Positions 19,609-28,924 of a DNA stretch of 64,000 nt are shown piece by piece. The notes beneath the pieces are model-generated. The model was not told the origin of the DNA, did no database searches, and saw nothing but the letters and a program-made list of their open reading frames with translations. The stretch is taken from the NCBI RefSeq assembly GCF_000429265.1, contig NZ_AUBN01000012.1:1-64000 (forward strand), in the 5' to 3' direction. Each line of letters starts with the position of its first letter. Position 1 is the first letter of the stretch. The translations under genes were made by a program, and so were the position numbers. This DNA comes from Actinomyces gerencseriae DSM 6844 (GTDB lineage Bacteria; Actinomycetota; Actinomycetes; Actinomycetales; Actinomycetaceae).

Positions 19609-19935
19609 GCGTGGTCGTACCCGGGGACGCGCGGTCGTACCCGAAGGCGCGCGGTCGTACCCGGGAGCGCGCGGTCGTACCCGGGAGCGCGCGGTCGCAC
19701 CCGGGGACGCGCGGTCGCACCCGGGAGCGCGCGGTCGCACCCGGGAGCGCGCGGTCGCACCCGGGGACGCGCGGTCGCACCCGGGGACGCGCGGTCGCAC
19801 CCGGGGACGCGCGGTCGCACCTTAGAGGGGTTCTAAGGTACGACCACGGGGAGTTGCGTACGACCGGGAGCGCCGGGGGTACGACCGCGCCGGATTACGT
19901 ACGACCGCGCGGCTTTACGTACGACCGCGCAGGGC
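19609..19935. repeat. Phased inverted array R2, expanded (20-bp period)
   Basis: The largest of five arrays. Eleven left units start at 19609, 19629 and so on to 19809 at exact 20-bp steps. The first four read GTCGTAC and the next seven GTCGCAC. A hairpin ACCTTAGA...TCTAAGGT (19819-19839) follows, then GTACGACC starts at 19838, 19858, 19879, 19899 and 19919. The inner heptamers start 24 bp apart. Between the DUF364 gene and this array there is also an imperfect repeat (CGAGGAGCCGAC near 19340 and 19408). I find no gene in 19206-20342. Confidence 0.95.
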
Positions 19936-20059
19936 CGATGGCGCACGGCGACGAAGCGGCGTGCCCGTTACCTTGTTGGTGGTTCCCGGTGGTAGGTGCC
20001 GGGGGCCGGGCCGACTGCCATGGGCACGGAAGTCTTGCCCCTGTCCGTAGATGATCCGG

Positions 20060-20169
20060 GAGGCGAAAGTCACCCGTGGCAGCCGGTCGCTGGTGACAGG
20101 ACGAGTGAGGTTCGGGCCAGCGCCACGCTGAGAGGCGAAAGTCACCCGTGGCAGCCGGTCGCTGGTGAC
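20060..20169. repeat. Exact 38-bp direct repeat, two copies
   Basis: Copies at 20060-20097 and 20132-20169 begin GAGGCGAAAGTCACCC and end CGGTCGCTGGTGAC, and are identical. Each carries GTCACC and GGTGAC as inverted ends. A further imperfect pair (AGAGGTCTTTC plus GCGGGTGCGGG) follows around 20208 and 20263. They sit just upstream of the IS110 relic. Confidence 0.85.
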
Positions 20170-20342
20170 CGCTGATAAGGGGAACGACCCGCTACAAAAC
20201 GGCAGAGGTCTTTCACGCGGGTGCGGGGCTGGCAGCGGCGCGCGGACGTGAAGCCGCTCGAGAGGTCTTTCGCAGACGCGGGTGCGGGACCGCTCCGTCC
20301 GCCGGCTGGCCCTCACCCACTTGAGCGAGAGGCGGCACAAGG

Positions 20343-20840
20343 ATGGATATCGAGGGCATCGACGTCTTCATCGCTCCGGCGTCGGCAAGGAGCGAGCACC
20401 GGGCCACGGCCCCGACCCGGGCCGGTAGGAAGGCCCTCGACAAGGCCCTGCCCGACGACGAGGCGCGTCCGCGCGCCCTTTACGACAAGCCGGCCGATAC
20501 GACAAGCCGGCCGACCACGGGAGCCCGCTGGTGGTGGTCGATCAGCCCGCCATCACCAGGGGCACTGGCTCTGGCGGTGGCCCAGGACATGGGCATCACC
20601 ATGGGCTACCCGCCCGAACTGTCGATGCGCCGCACCGCCGACCCGGCACCGGACAGCGCCAAGACCGATGCGAAGGACGCAGCCGTCATCGCCGGCGCCG
20701 CCCGCACCATGCCCCCCACCCTGCGCGCCATCAGCACCTCGGAGGAGGACACCGCGGCGCTGAGCATGCTCTCACTGGTTTCGACCCGGACCCGGCCCGC
20801 CAGGTCAACCAGAGCGAGGGCCGCATCCGGGGCCAGTCGT
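20343..20840 (+). pseudogene. IS110-family transposase relic
   Basis: Fragments of an IS110-type DEDD transposase in two reading frames. The N-terminus MDIEGIDVFIAPASARSEHR corresponds to the family's GIDVxKxxH start. It is followed by LYDKPAD, then, after a frame change, VVVDQP, then back to LALAVAQDMGITMGYPPELS and AKTDAKDAAVIAGAARTMP with the second acidic motif, then LTGFDPDPARQVNQ in the other frame. At least three frameshifts and loss of the C-terminal Ser domain make it inactive. The 3' end is interrupted by a duplicated stretch. Nothing recognisable lies between it and the tRNA at 21073. Confidence 0.8.
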
Positions 20841-20928
20841 CAAGCCCTCCCCACGACCCGCAACGAGGCGCTGCGGCGGGTGAGCGAGGGCCGCATCCGG
20901 GCGTCAAGCCCTCCCCACGACCCGCAAC
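20812..20928. repeat. Duplicated block at the end of the IS110 relic
   Basis: GAGCGAGGGCCGCATCCGGG and the following CAAGCCCTCCCCACGACCCG occur at 20812-20864 and again at 20882-20928; the first copy has 6 extra bases in the middle. Confidence 0.8.
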
Positions 20929-21072
20929 CAACGACGGAACTATCCGCAGCCGCTCGACACACCGCATAGGCCCCCGGAGACGCATACCATCCCACGCGCC
21001 ATTCTCAATGCGCCCGGAGAACCGACCAGCACCGGGGGACTCGCACGACTGGTCGCGATTCCGCCGTCTTCC

Positions 21073-21148
21073 TGGAGCCGCGTATCGGACTCGAACCGAT
21101 GACCTGCTGTTTACAAGACAGCTGCTCTACCAACTGAGCTAACACGGC
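21073..21148 (-). tRNA. tRNA-Thr (anticodon UGU)
   Basis: A complete cloverleaf on the minus strand: acceptor GCCGTGT with ACGCGGC, D arm GCTC/GAGC, anticodon stem GCTGT/ACAGC around loop CTTGTAA (anticodon TGT), variable loop AGGTC, T stem ATCGG/CCGAT with loop TTCGAGT, and an encoded CCA end. It reads ACA codons. Confidence 0.95.
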
Positions 21149-21287
21149 ATGCACGCCCGAGCCTACAGGGTCGACCGGCTGGCCGACGAGCTCGGACGGC
21201 CCTCACCCGATCCCGGACCGTCCTGAGCGCGCACCGGCCCGAAGGCCCGAAACCGGCCGGGCCCGATCGCCGACGCGGCTCGGCGCG

Positions 21288-22112
21288 CTACCCGATGAGC
21301 TTCGTCAGCCCGTCGGCCGTGTTCGTCTGATTGAGGTCGAGCGTCTCGCCCCTGAGCATCACGGTCGGGGTCCCCGTCAGGCCACGGCTCTGGAAGGTTT
21401 CGTTCCCGAGCGAGACCCACGGGTCGTACACCCTGCCGACGATCGTGTCCTTGAGCCGCGCGGTCACGTCCTCGCTCACCCCCGCCTTCTCGGCGATGGA
21501 GACGACGGTCTCGACCGTCAGCCGCGAGGCGTCACCGCTCTGGGCGATCGAGAGGTACTCTGCGAAAGCCTCATTGTGGAAGGCCAGCGCTCGATCCGGA
21601 GCCTCGTCGATGACCAGGCCCAGGGCGTTCATCACCAGATCCGTCCAGTCCTGCCTGAGGATCTTGCAGGGGTGCAGAACGAGAGTGATCTTGCCGCCGT
21701 CGAGAAGCGTGGATATCTCGTCGGCGTGAAGACTGTCGAATTCCGCGCAGTGGGGGCAGGCGTAGTCGAAGAAGACATCGAGCACAGCGGCATCATCATT
21801 GATGGTGTCGATGGTCGAATCCCTGCCGTAGGTCCAGGCGCCGTCGGACAGCACGAGGCCGGGGACTCCCTCACGGTTCGCCTTGCCCTGGGCGATCGTG
21901 CCGTTGGACTGCCGCTTCCCCCGCATACGGCTGGCGATCACGAGCCCGGCGCCGCCCCCGACGACGACCACCGCACCCGCCCCGAGCAGAGCGCGACGCG
22001 TGACCTTCGCACGGCGTTCGCGCCGCTCCTGCTCCTCGCGGAGCGCCTGCGCCTTGGCACGGGCGGCCTCGCGACGCTCGGCCTTGGTCGGACGGGGGGT
22101 GTTCGAGGCCAC
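21288..22112 (-). CDS. DsbA-like thioredoxin-fold protein, membrane-anchored
   Basis: A 274-residue protein. Residues 1-40 are highly charged (cytoplasmic) and residues 41-61 form one membrane anchor, followed by an extracytoplasmic thioredoxin-fold domain with CPHC at 119-122 and the cis-Pro segment GLTGTPTVML near 248-257. The insertion between them is the helical cap typical of DsbA and BdbD. This fits a thiol-disulfide oxidoreductase for exported proteins; actinomycetes depend on oxidative folding outside the cell. GAGGAG six bases before GTG 22112 sets the start, shortening the longer frame by 11 residues. Confidence 0.88.
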   Translation of the reverse strand: MASNTPRPTKAERREAARAKAQALREEQERRERRAKVTRRALLGAGAVVVVGGGAGLVIASRMRGKRQSNGTIAQGKANREGVPGLVLSDGAWTYGRDSTIDTINDDAAVLDVFFDYACPHCAEFDSLHADEISTLLDGGKITLVLHPCKILRQDWTDLVMNALGLVIDEAPDRALAFHNEAFAEYLSIAQSGDASRLTVETVVSIAEKAGVSEDVTARLKDTIVGRVYDPWVSLGNETFQSRGLTGTPTVMLRGETLDLNQTNTADGLTKLIG

Positions 22113-22325
22113 GGAGAACTCCTCAGATCGGCACAGGACCGCCATGCTCGGAGAGGCTCAACAGCCCACCGACAACGGGTCCTCAGACATGACACGGTCA
22201 TTCTGCCTGGCGACCCGACGATAAGCACCGTGCGATCGCTGCGGCCTGCCTCACGCCCTCGGCCGAGACGATGGAGATGAGGGGGTGGAGGATGCCGCCA
22301 GCGGGTGGGGGAACGGCGGGAGAGC

Positions 22326-24488
22326 CTACAAACCGTAGACGGGGAGGGCTCCCATCGTGTGGAGGATGAACAGACCGAGGGCGAGCGCGAGCAGGAAGGC
22401 CGTACCGAAGACGAGCCCGGACCCGTCGCCCAGGGCGGCCCCGATCATTCGCGCGGCGCCGCGCCGCGTCGGCGTTCCCCACGGGACGAACCAGGCGACG
22501 AGCAGCAGCACCACCGCCATGGCGTACAGGAGCAGCCCCAGGCGGTGGTAGTCCGACCAGCTCGTCAGGACAGTCACGTCCTGCGAGTCCGTCCCGGTCA
22601 ACGGCCTGCCCGCCAGGAAGACGATGGCGGTCACCAGAAGGGCCGGGATGGCCGTGAACACGTTGGCCACGAGCGAACGCAGCAGGTACCAGGGCATCCC
22701 GGCCCACATGCGCGCGGTGTCCCCCGCGGAGGCGTGGCCGGCCTCCAGCCGGCGCCATCGTCGAGCGTCATCGGCGCGCCCCACGGTTCCCGCCACGAGC
22801 AGGGCGATGGCGAAGACGATCGCCACCCAGACGGGAATGCACGCGGACAGCGCCACCAGGAGTGCGAACAGGGAGAAGACCACGATCGGGTGGCGACGCG
22901 GCTCGCTCGCCCACTGCGGCAACGATGCGCTCGGCGCCGCGGAGACGGCGGGCTGGACGCCGGTGGGCCGGGCGGGCTGCGACGCCTGCGGCGCGGGAGT
23001 CGGCGCCAGCGCCGGTGACGGAGACGGCGCGGCCTTCGTCGCCGGGAGGGCGGGACTGTGCATCCGAGGGGTGGGGCGCGCCGGGCCGGACGGCGTCGGT
23101 GCGGATTGAGCCGGACCGGACTGGGGCGGGCCGAACCGGACCTGCTGCGGACCCGTACCGGAGCCCGGCGCGTAGGCGGCCGGCGCACCGGCCATCCGCA
23201 TCCCGGCCTGCGGCGTCGCCGGGCCCGGACGACCGTCATTCGGCGGGAAGCGGGGCGGCGCGCCAACGGCACCGGCAGCGCCCGACGTCGGTGGCACCGA
23301 CGGCACCGAGGGAGCTGACGGCATTGACGACGACGCCGATCCCGGGGCGCCGCTCGCGGAGGCGCCGAGGTATCCGTATGCGCCGGGCCTCCCCGTACCG
23401 ACGGGGGCCGGGCCGCCCCCGTACCCGCCGGAGGGGATGCCGGGCCTCGGGCCCGTTCCCGCGGAGGAGGCACTGGGCCCGCTGCCGTACCCGGAGGGCT
23501 GCTGCACGGCCATGACTCCGTAGCCGGGCGCATAGGTGCCGGTGGCCGTGTCGGCCTCGGAGGGCTCGTCCTCCCCGAGGATCTCCTCGATCACCTCCTC
23601 CCCCGTTCCGCCATCGGCGATATCGTCGAGGACCCGCAGCAGGTCGTCGATGCCGAGCCGGTCGGCGGCCTCCGGAGCGAGCGCGGCCGTAAAGGCGCGT
23701 CCGAGCGCGGGGCAGTCGTCCTCAAGCGTGCCGAGCTCCGGAGTGCCGGCGTAGACGCGCCGGAAGACCGCCTGCCAGGGCCCTGAGCCGAAGGGCGCGC
23801 GACCGGTGACCGCGAAGAGGAGCACACCGGCGCAGGCGTACCAGTCGACACCGGGGCTGGGCTCGTCGCCGTCGAGCATCTCCGGCGGGATGAAACCGGG
23901 GGTGCCGGTCACCTGACCGGTCTGGGTCAGGCGGACGTCGTCGGCGACCTGGGCGATGCCGAAGTCGATGAGGACCGGGCCCTGCGCCCCGAGCATCACG
24001 TTGGACGGTTTGAGGTCTCGATGGATCACGCCCGCGGCGTGGACGGCGGACAGCGAGTCGACCAGCCCGTGGGCCAGATCGGAGAGGTCGCGCGCGTCGG
24101 TGGACAGGTCGTAGGCGCCCTCGTGATCGACCTCGTGCTGAAGAGTGGGCCCGTCGACGAGCTCGGTGATGACGAAGGTGACGCCGCTGCCGTCGGCGCC
24201 GTCGCCGGTCTCGATGTCGAGGATGCGGGCGACGCGGGAGTCCTTGACGCGCGCCAGGACCGAGGCCTCGCGATCCAGCCGACGCCGCGCCATGGGGTCC
24301 GCGGCGATCTGGGGGTGGAGGATCTTCATGGCGACGTGGTTGCCCTCGCCGTCGGCGACCTCCCAGACCACGCCCATGCCGCCGGCTCCCAGCCGCCGGA
24401 GCAGTCGATAGCCTCCGACGTCCGTGCCGGCACGGAGTCCCGCCAAGGAGATCGGGGTGCCTGCCCCCGCATCCGGGTTCTGCGTCAT
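22326..24488 (-). CDS. Receptor-type Ser/Thr protein kinase (PknB-like)
   Basis: A 720-residue kinase. The catalytic domain (27-290) has GAGGMGVV (34-41), Lys55, HRDLKPSN (156-163), DFG (175-177) and GTPGFIPPE (195-203). A long Pro/Gly/Ala/Ser-rich linker follows (310-540). The C-terminus has about four to five membrane helices and no PASTA domain, so it is a polytopic membrane kinase, not the cell-wall sensing PknB type. ATG 24488 lies in a region with no Shine-Dalgarno and may be leaderless. Targets are unknown. Confidence 0.9.
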   Translation of the reverse strand: MTQNPDAGAGTPISLAGLRAGTDVGGYRLLRRLGAGGMGVVWEVADGEGNHVAMKILHPQIAADPMARRRLDREASVLARVKDSRVARILDIETGDGADGSGVTFVITELVDGPTLQHEVDHEGAYDLSTDARDLSDLAHGLVDSLSAVHAAGVIHRDLKPSNVMLGAQGPVLIDFGIAQVADDVRLTQTGQVTGTPGFIPPEMLDGDEPSPGVDWYACAGVLLFAVTGRAPFGSGPWQAVFRRVYAGTPELGTLEDDCPALGRAFTAALAPEAADRLGIDDLLRVLDDIADGGTGEEVIEEILGEDEPSEADTATGTYAPGYGVMAVQQPSGYGSGPSASSAGTGPRPGIPSGGYGGGPAPVGTGRPGAYGYLGASASGAPGSASSSMPSAPSVPSVPPTSGAAGAVGAPPRFPPNDGRPGPATPQAGMRMAGAPAAYAPGSGTGPQQVRFGPPQSGPAQSAPTPSGPARPTPRMHSPALPATKAAPSPSPALAPTPAPQASQPARPTGVQPAVSAAPSASLPQWASEPRRHPIVVFSLFALLVALSACIPVWVAIVFAIALLVAGTVGRADDARRWRRLEAGHASAGDTARMWAGMPWYLLRSLVANVFTAIPALLVTAIVFLAGRPLTGTDSQDVTVLTSWSDYHRLGLLLYAMAVVLLLVAWFVPWGTPTRRGAARMIGAALGDGSGLVFGTAFLLALALGLFILHTMGALPVYGL

Positions 24489-24716
24489 GACGACACAGTA
24501 CCGGTACCCTCCATCCCAGCACGGCATGTGAGGGGCTTCACCGCCCCGGAAGCGACTCCGATCGCCGCAAACCTACCTGATCGGCTTGATCATGTGACAG
24601 CATGAGTTCCGCCCCTGGTCGCCCGACCGGGCGCATGTGTCAGTGCGGACACGCATCGGCACCTTTCACTACGGATCGTCCGGCACGTACCTGCCGGTGA
24701 AGGGATACCCAAGCTC

Positions 24717-25844
24717 ATGGCAACAGTGACTTTCGATCACGCCACCCGCATCTACCCGGGCAATGACCGCCCGAGCGTGGATGCCCTCGATCTTGAGATC
24801 GCCGACGGCGAGTTCCTCGTCCTCGTCGGCCCCTCCGGCTGCGGCAAATCGACCTCCTTGCGCATGCTCGCCGGCCTTGAGGACGTCAATTCCGGCCGCA
24901 TTCTCATCGGAGACAAGGACGTCACCGATGTCCAGCCCAAGGACCGCGACATCGCCATGGTCTTCCAGAACTACGCCCTCTACCCGCACATGAGCGTGCA
25001 CGACAATATGGGCTTCGCTCTCAAGATCGCAGGCACTCCCAAGGCCGAGATCGACAAGCGAGTCAAGGAGGCCGCCAAGATCCTCGGCCTGACCGAGTAC
25101 CTGGACCGCAAGCCGAAGGCCCTCTCCGGCGGGCAGCGCCAGCGCGTCGCCATGGGGCGCGCGATCGTGCGCAAGCCCAAGGTCTTCCTCATGGACGAGC
25201 CGCTGTCGAACCTCGACGCCAAGCTGCGCGTCCAGACCCGCACGCAGATCGCCTCCCTCCAGCGCTCGCTGGGCGTCACGACGGTCTACGTCACCCACGA
25301 CCAGACCGAGGCCCTGACCATGGGCGACCGCATCGCGGTCCTCAAGGACGGCATCCTCCAGCAGGTCGGCACCCCGCGCGAGATGTACGACAAGCCCGCC
25401 AACGACTTCGTCGCCGGCTTCATCGGTTCGCCCGCCATGAACCTGGGCCGCTTCGCGGTCGAGGGCGACGTCGCCACCCTCGGCGCCGCCAAGATCCAGC
25501 TGTCCAGCGCCACCGTCGACGCCATCAAGCCCGAGGACGGCGGCAAGGTCACCATCGGGTTCCGCCCCGAGTCCCTCGAGGTCGTCTCCGCCGAGGACGA
25601 GCACTCCATCCCGGTGCGCCTGTCCTTCGTGGAGGAGCTGGGGAGCGACGCCTACATCTACGGCGAGCTCGTCGGCGCCGAGGACTCGGAGGAGAAGCTG
25701 GGCTCCGGCGAGGACTCCAGCCAGATCATCGTCCGCGTCCCCCCGCGCACCGCGCCCGAGCCCGGCGAGACGGTCTACGTGCGCATCAAGCCCGGCGAGG
25801 AGCACATCTTCTCGGCCTCGACGGGCGAGCGCCTGCCCGTCTGA
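24717..25844 (+). CDS. ABC transporter ATPase, MsiK/UgpC type
   Basis: A 375-residue ATPase of carbohydrate importers. Walker A GPSGCGKS (38-45), Q-loop FQNYALYPHM, signature LSGGQ (136-140), Walker B VFLMDEP (156-162) and the H-loop VTHDQTEA are all intact. The C-terminal 130 residues form the TOBE/regulatory domain typical of MsiK, MalK and UgpC. In Streptomyces one such ATPase serves several sugar permeases. No permease genes are adjacent, which fits a shared ATPase. The Shine-Dalgarno is weak. Confidence 0.93.
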   Translation: MATVTFDHATRIYPGNDRPSVDALDLEIADGEFLVLVGPSGCGKSTSLRMLAGLEDVNSGRILIGDKDVTDVQPKDRDIAMVFQNYALYPHMSVHDNMGFALKIAGTPKAEIDKRVKEAAKILGLTEYLDRKPKALSGGQRQRVAMGRAIVRKPKVFLMDEPLSNLDAKLRVQTRTQIASLQRSLGVTTVYVTHDQTEALTMGDRIAVLKDGILQQVGTPREMYDKPANDFVAGFIGSPAMNLGRFAVEGDVATLGAAKIQLSSATVDAIKPEDGGKVTIGFRPESLEVVSAEDEHSIPVRLSFVEELGSDAYIYGELVGAEDSEEKLGSGEDSSQIIVRVPPRTAPEPGETVYVRIKPGEEHIFSASTGERLPV

Positions 25845-25967
25845 GAATCGGTTGCCCGGGCATCCGAGTATCCGGTAGGGGCCCGGTCCGGCGGAGAGCC
25901 TGACCACTCGACCGTACGATGTCCGGCCGAGGGCCCGACCGCCCGGCGTTCGGATCGCCCGAGGCCC

Positions 25968-26003
25968 CGCGGGCCGCCCCGGTGCGCACCGGGGCGGCCC
26001 GCG
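25968..26003. terminator. 36-bp perfect palindrome after the MsiK gene
   Basis: A perfect 36-bp inverted repeat centred between 25985 and 25986 (arms CGCGGGCCGCCCCGGTGC), 124 bp past the MsiK/UgpC stop. Likely a terminator hairpin without a T tract. The rest of the 371-bp gap holds nothing I can identify. Confidence 0.65.
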
Positions 26004-26215
26004 CTCGTCGGCCCACGCGGATGAACCTGCGTCGTCCGAGTCGCCCGAACCGCGCGGGCGCCCCCGCCGCTCGCGTGCGGGAACCCGCGCTCGTCGGCCC
26101 GCCTCTCCTCTCGGTTCGGTCCCCTCGCTCGCATGCGAGGCCCCGCCGGTCCCCGCTCCACCGCCGCTCCGGCGGTCACCGCGCCGTCGAGGCCGTTTCC
26201 TGAGAGAATCGCCCC

Positions 26216-27595
26216 ATGCCCCAGTCCATGCAGATCACCGCGGCCACGATCGACCCCGCGCTACTCGACCTGCCCTGGGAGATCCCGCTGGAGACGTGGC
26301 CGCCCGAGGTCCTCGCGGCCCTGCCCCGCGGCCTGTCCCGGCACATCGTTCGCTTCGTCAACCTCTCCGAGCGAGTCATCGCCGTCAAGGAGATCGGCGA
26401 GTCGGTCGCCTACCGCGAGTACGAGTTGCTCCGCAACCTCGTGCGCCTGGGAGCGCCCTGCGTCACGCCCACCGCCGTCATCACGGAGCGGGCGGACCTG
26501 TCCGGGAGCGCCCTGAACTCCGTCCTCGTCACCGAGCACCTGTCCTACTCCCTGCCCTACCGCGCCCTGTTCAGCCAGTACATGCGCCCCGAGACGGCGA
26601 CGCGCCTGATCGACGCCCTGGCCGTCCTGCTCGTGCGCCTGCATCTGCTCGGCTTCTACTGGGGGGACGTCTCGCTGTCCAACACGCTCTTCCGACGCGA
26701 CGCGGGCGCTTTCGCCGCCTACCTGGTCGACGCCGAGACCGGAGAGCTCCACACGGAGGGCCTGACGGAGGGCAAGCGCCTGTACGACATCGACATCGCC
26801 CGTACGAACATCATCGGCGAGCTCATGGACCTCCAGGCCGGCGCACTGCTGGAGCCCAGTGTCGACACCATCGAGGTCGGGGATCGCATTGTGACGCGAT
26901 ACACCGACTTGTGGGAGGTGCTCACGGGCAAGGAGACCTTCGACATGGGCGAGCGGTGGCGCGTGCGCCAGCGCATCGAGCGCCTCAACAAACTGGGGTT
27001 CGACGTCGGCGAGCTCATGATGAAGACGCAGGCCGACGGCTCGGGCACACGCATGGTCATCCAGCCCAAGGTCGTCGATGCCGGCCACTACCACCGCCAG
27101 GTCATGCGCCTCACCGGATTGGACGTCCAGGAGCGGCAGGGGCAGCGCATGCTCAACGACCTGGAGGCCTACCGAGCCTACACCGGCCGCCAGGACGAGC
27201 CCATCGAGCAGGTGGCCCACGCCTGGCTCACGAACGTCTTCGAGCCGACGATCGCGGCCGTGCCGATGGAGCTGCGCCGCAAGCTCGAGCCGGCGGAGAT
27301 CTTCCACGAGGTGCTCGAGCACCGCTGGTACATGTCCGAGGCCCAGCAGCGCGACGTCACCACCGAGGAGGTACTCGCCGACTACATCGACAACGTCCTG
27401 CCCCAGCACTGGGACGAGGAGTCCTATCTCTCGCTCGGCGACACCCAGGAGATGGCCGCGATCTTCGACGGGGAGGAGGACGAGCCCGTCGTCAACGACG
27501 ACGAGGAGTTCGCCGCCCGCGACGAGGAGATGGCCATGGCCTACGAGCTCAATCCCATGGGCTTCACCGCCGGCATGAAGTTCAAGGGGGAGTGA
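26216..27595 (+). CDS. DUF4032 domain protein
   Basis: A 459-residue actinobacterial conserved protein. The N-terminal 230 residues resemble the kinase-like fold of lipopolysaccharide-kinase relatives: VNLSERVIAVKEIGES with a Lys, LHLLGFYWGDVSLSNTLF (catalytic-loop like, D-x4-N) and YLVDAETGEL. The C-terminal DUF4032 region (240-420) contains RLNKLGFDVGELMM, and the last 40 residues are acidic. The family is always annotated as unknown; phosphotransfer is suggested by fold only. It is a single gene convergent with the membrane protein at 27683. Confidence 0.85.
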   Translation: MPQSMQITAATIDPALLDLPWEIPLETWPPEVLAALPRGLSRHIVRFVNLSERVIAVKEIGESVAYREYELLRNLVRLGAPCVTPTAVITERADLSGSALNSVLVTEHLSYSLPYRALFSQYMRPETATRLIDALAVLLVRLHLLGFYWGDVSLSNTLFRRDAGAFAAYLVDAETGELHTEGLTEGKRLYDIDIARTNIIGELMDLQAGALLEPSVDTIEVGDRIVTRYTDLWEVLTGKETFDMGERWRVRQRIERLNKLGFDVGELMMKTQADGSGTRMVIQPKVVDAGHYHRQVMRLTGLDVQERQGQRMLNDLEAYRAYTGRQDEPIEQVAHAWLTNVFEPTIAAVPMELRRKLEPAEIFHEVLEHRWYMSEAQQRDVTTEEVLADYIDNVLPQHWDEESYLSLGDTQEMAAIFDGEEDEPVVNDDEEFAARDEEMAMAYELNPMGFTAGMKFKGE

Positions 27596-27682
27596 GCGAA
27601 GGCCGCCCGCGGAGCCGCGGCCGCCCGTCACGAACGCCCGGTTCCCGCCGCTCGGCGGCCGCGGACGCCCTGCGAGCCCGCC

Positions 27683-28924
27683 TCAGGCGCCGAGCTCCTC
27701 GGCGACCAGCGCCATCTCCTCGTCGGCGCGGCGTCGCAACTCGCGGTGGCGCGTCCAGGAGGCCAGCGAGGTCTCGGCGATCGCGTCCGCCATGAGCACG
27801 ATGCCCACGCCCAGCAGGCCGCCGGGCAGACGGCCGTTCCTGTGGTGACGGCGCACCGCGACGCCCACCAGCGCCCCGCCCAGTCCCGCCTCGAGGATCG
27901 CCGCGCCGCGCACGGCCCAGGGCATGTCGGTGACAGTGCGGACGTAGGACTGCCAGAAGGCGGAGCCCGGGGTGGAGGGGTCCCGCAGAAGCATGCCGAC
28001 GCTGCGCCCCACCGCGTTGGACAGGCCGCGGGGCTCGTGAACGACGGCGCCGGGCACCTCCGCGGGCGCGAGACGCCGGGCCAGGACGGACTCCACCCAG
28101 TCGGGCAGGCCCAGGGCGCGAGTCAGGGAGATCATGCCGTCCAGGCCCGGCGTCTCGAAGGCGGCCGCAGCGGCCTCGACGTCGGCGCCCGGCACGGTCG
28201 AGGCGATGACGGAGGCGTCGGTCGAGTCGCTGAGGAGCTCATCGACCAGCGCTCGCAGCGCCGGACCCGGTTCATCGACCCCGCCCCACACGTAGCGCGA
28301 GGTCATGCTCCAGGAGAAGACGGCGTCGTCCTCGCTCTCCCCGGTGGGAATGGCACGAGCGGTGACGTCGCGCTCGTCGACAGTCAGAACGAGGACGGGC
28401 AGGGACTCCTCGTCCCAGCCGAAGGTCCCCAGCCCCGCGCCGTCGCCGGTGTACATGACGATCCGGCGGTCCAGGCCGGGCAGGGAGGCCACGACGAGCG
28501 GGCGCTCCAGCAGCGTGGCCTGCAGGGGCACCGTGTAGGCGCTCAGCGGGGAGACCACGAGCGTGCAGGTGGTCGCCCCGGGGCCGCCCGGGACCTCGGG
28601 AAGGACGACGTCGTCCGGCAGCGCGTTGAAGGCGGCGGGGCCGATGGTCACGTCCGCCCCGAACTCGCGGGCCAGGGACTCGGCGAGTTCGCTGACGCCG
28701 AGTCCGGCGACGACTCCCCCGCGCGCGGGCGGGGTGACGGCGACACGGCCGTCCGCGTCGGCCATGAGCGTCATCGACAGCAGATGGGGGCTGGAGGGGT
28801 ACCACTCGAGACGGGCGACGACCCGATCCGCGGAGAGGCGGCCGGCGACCGCCTCCGGCTGGGTGCCCGGAGCGATGAGCACGCCTTCGGTGCGGTTCCA
28901 GCGCTGTGCGGTGTCCTGAGCCAT
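27683..28924 (-). CDS. Hypothetical membrane protein
   Basis: A 413-residue protein I do not recognise. The N-terminal 250 residues are mixed alpha/beta and acidic, starting MAQDTAQRWNRTEGVLIAPG, with no signal peptide. Two hydrophobic segments lie near the C-terminus (about 340-360 and 365-385), followed by an Arg/Glu-rich tail. It may therefore be C-terminally anchored with a cytoplasmic body. AGGAGG five bases before ATG 28924 supports the start. It lies 166 bp upstream of rlmB on the same strand but no operon link is evident. Confidence 0.7.
   Translation of the reverse strand: MAQDTAQRWNRTEGVLIAPGTQPEAVAGRLSADRVVARLEWYPSSPHLLSMTLMADADGRVAVTPPARGGVVAGLGVSELAESLAREFGADVTIGPAAFNALPDDVVLPEVPGGPGATTCTLVVSPLSAYTVPLQATLLERPLVVASLPGLDRRIVMYTGDGAGLGTFGWDEESLPVLVLTVDERDVTARAIPTGESEDDAVFSWSMTSRYVWGGVDEPGPALRALVDELLSDSTDASVIASTVPGADVEAAAAAFETPGLDGMISLTRALGLPDWVESVLARRLAPAEVPGAVVHEPRGLSNAVGRSVGMLLRDPSTPGSAFWQSYVRTVTDMPWAVRGAAILEAGLGGALVGVAVRRHHRNGRLPGGLLGVGIVLMADAIAETSLASWTRHRELRRRADEEMALVAEELGA

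Noticed and set aside
19132..19800. 222-residue minus frame with RPRVPGCDRA repeats
   Set aside because: It is a translation of the 20-bp array R2; the repeating peptide simply follows the DNA period (60 bp).
19609..19935. CRISPR array
   Set aside because: The spacers are 13 bases, nearly identical to each other, the repeat flips orientation at a hairpin, and no cas genes are present.
25919..26203. 94-residue plus frame between MsiK and DUF4032
   Set aside because: It includes the 36-bp palindrome, and its residues are Arg/Pro/Ala-rich shadow composition.
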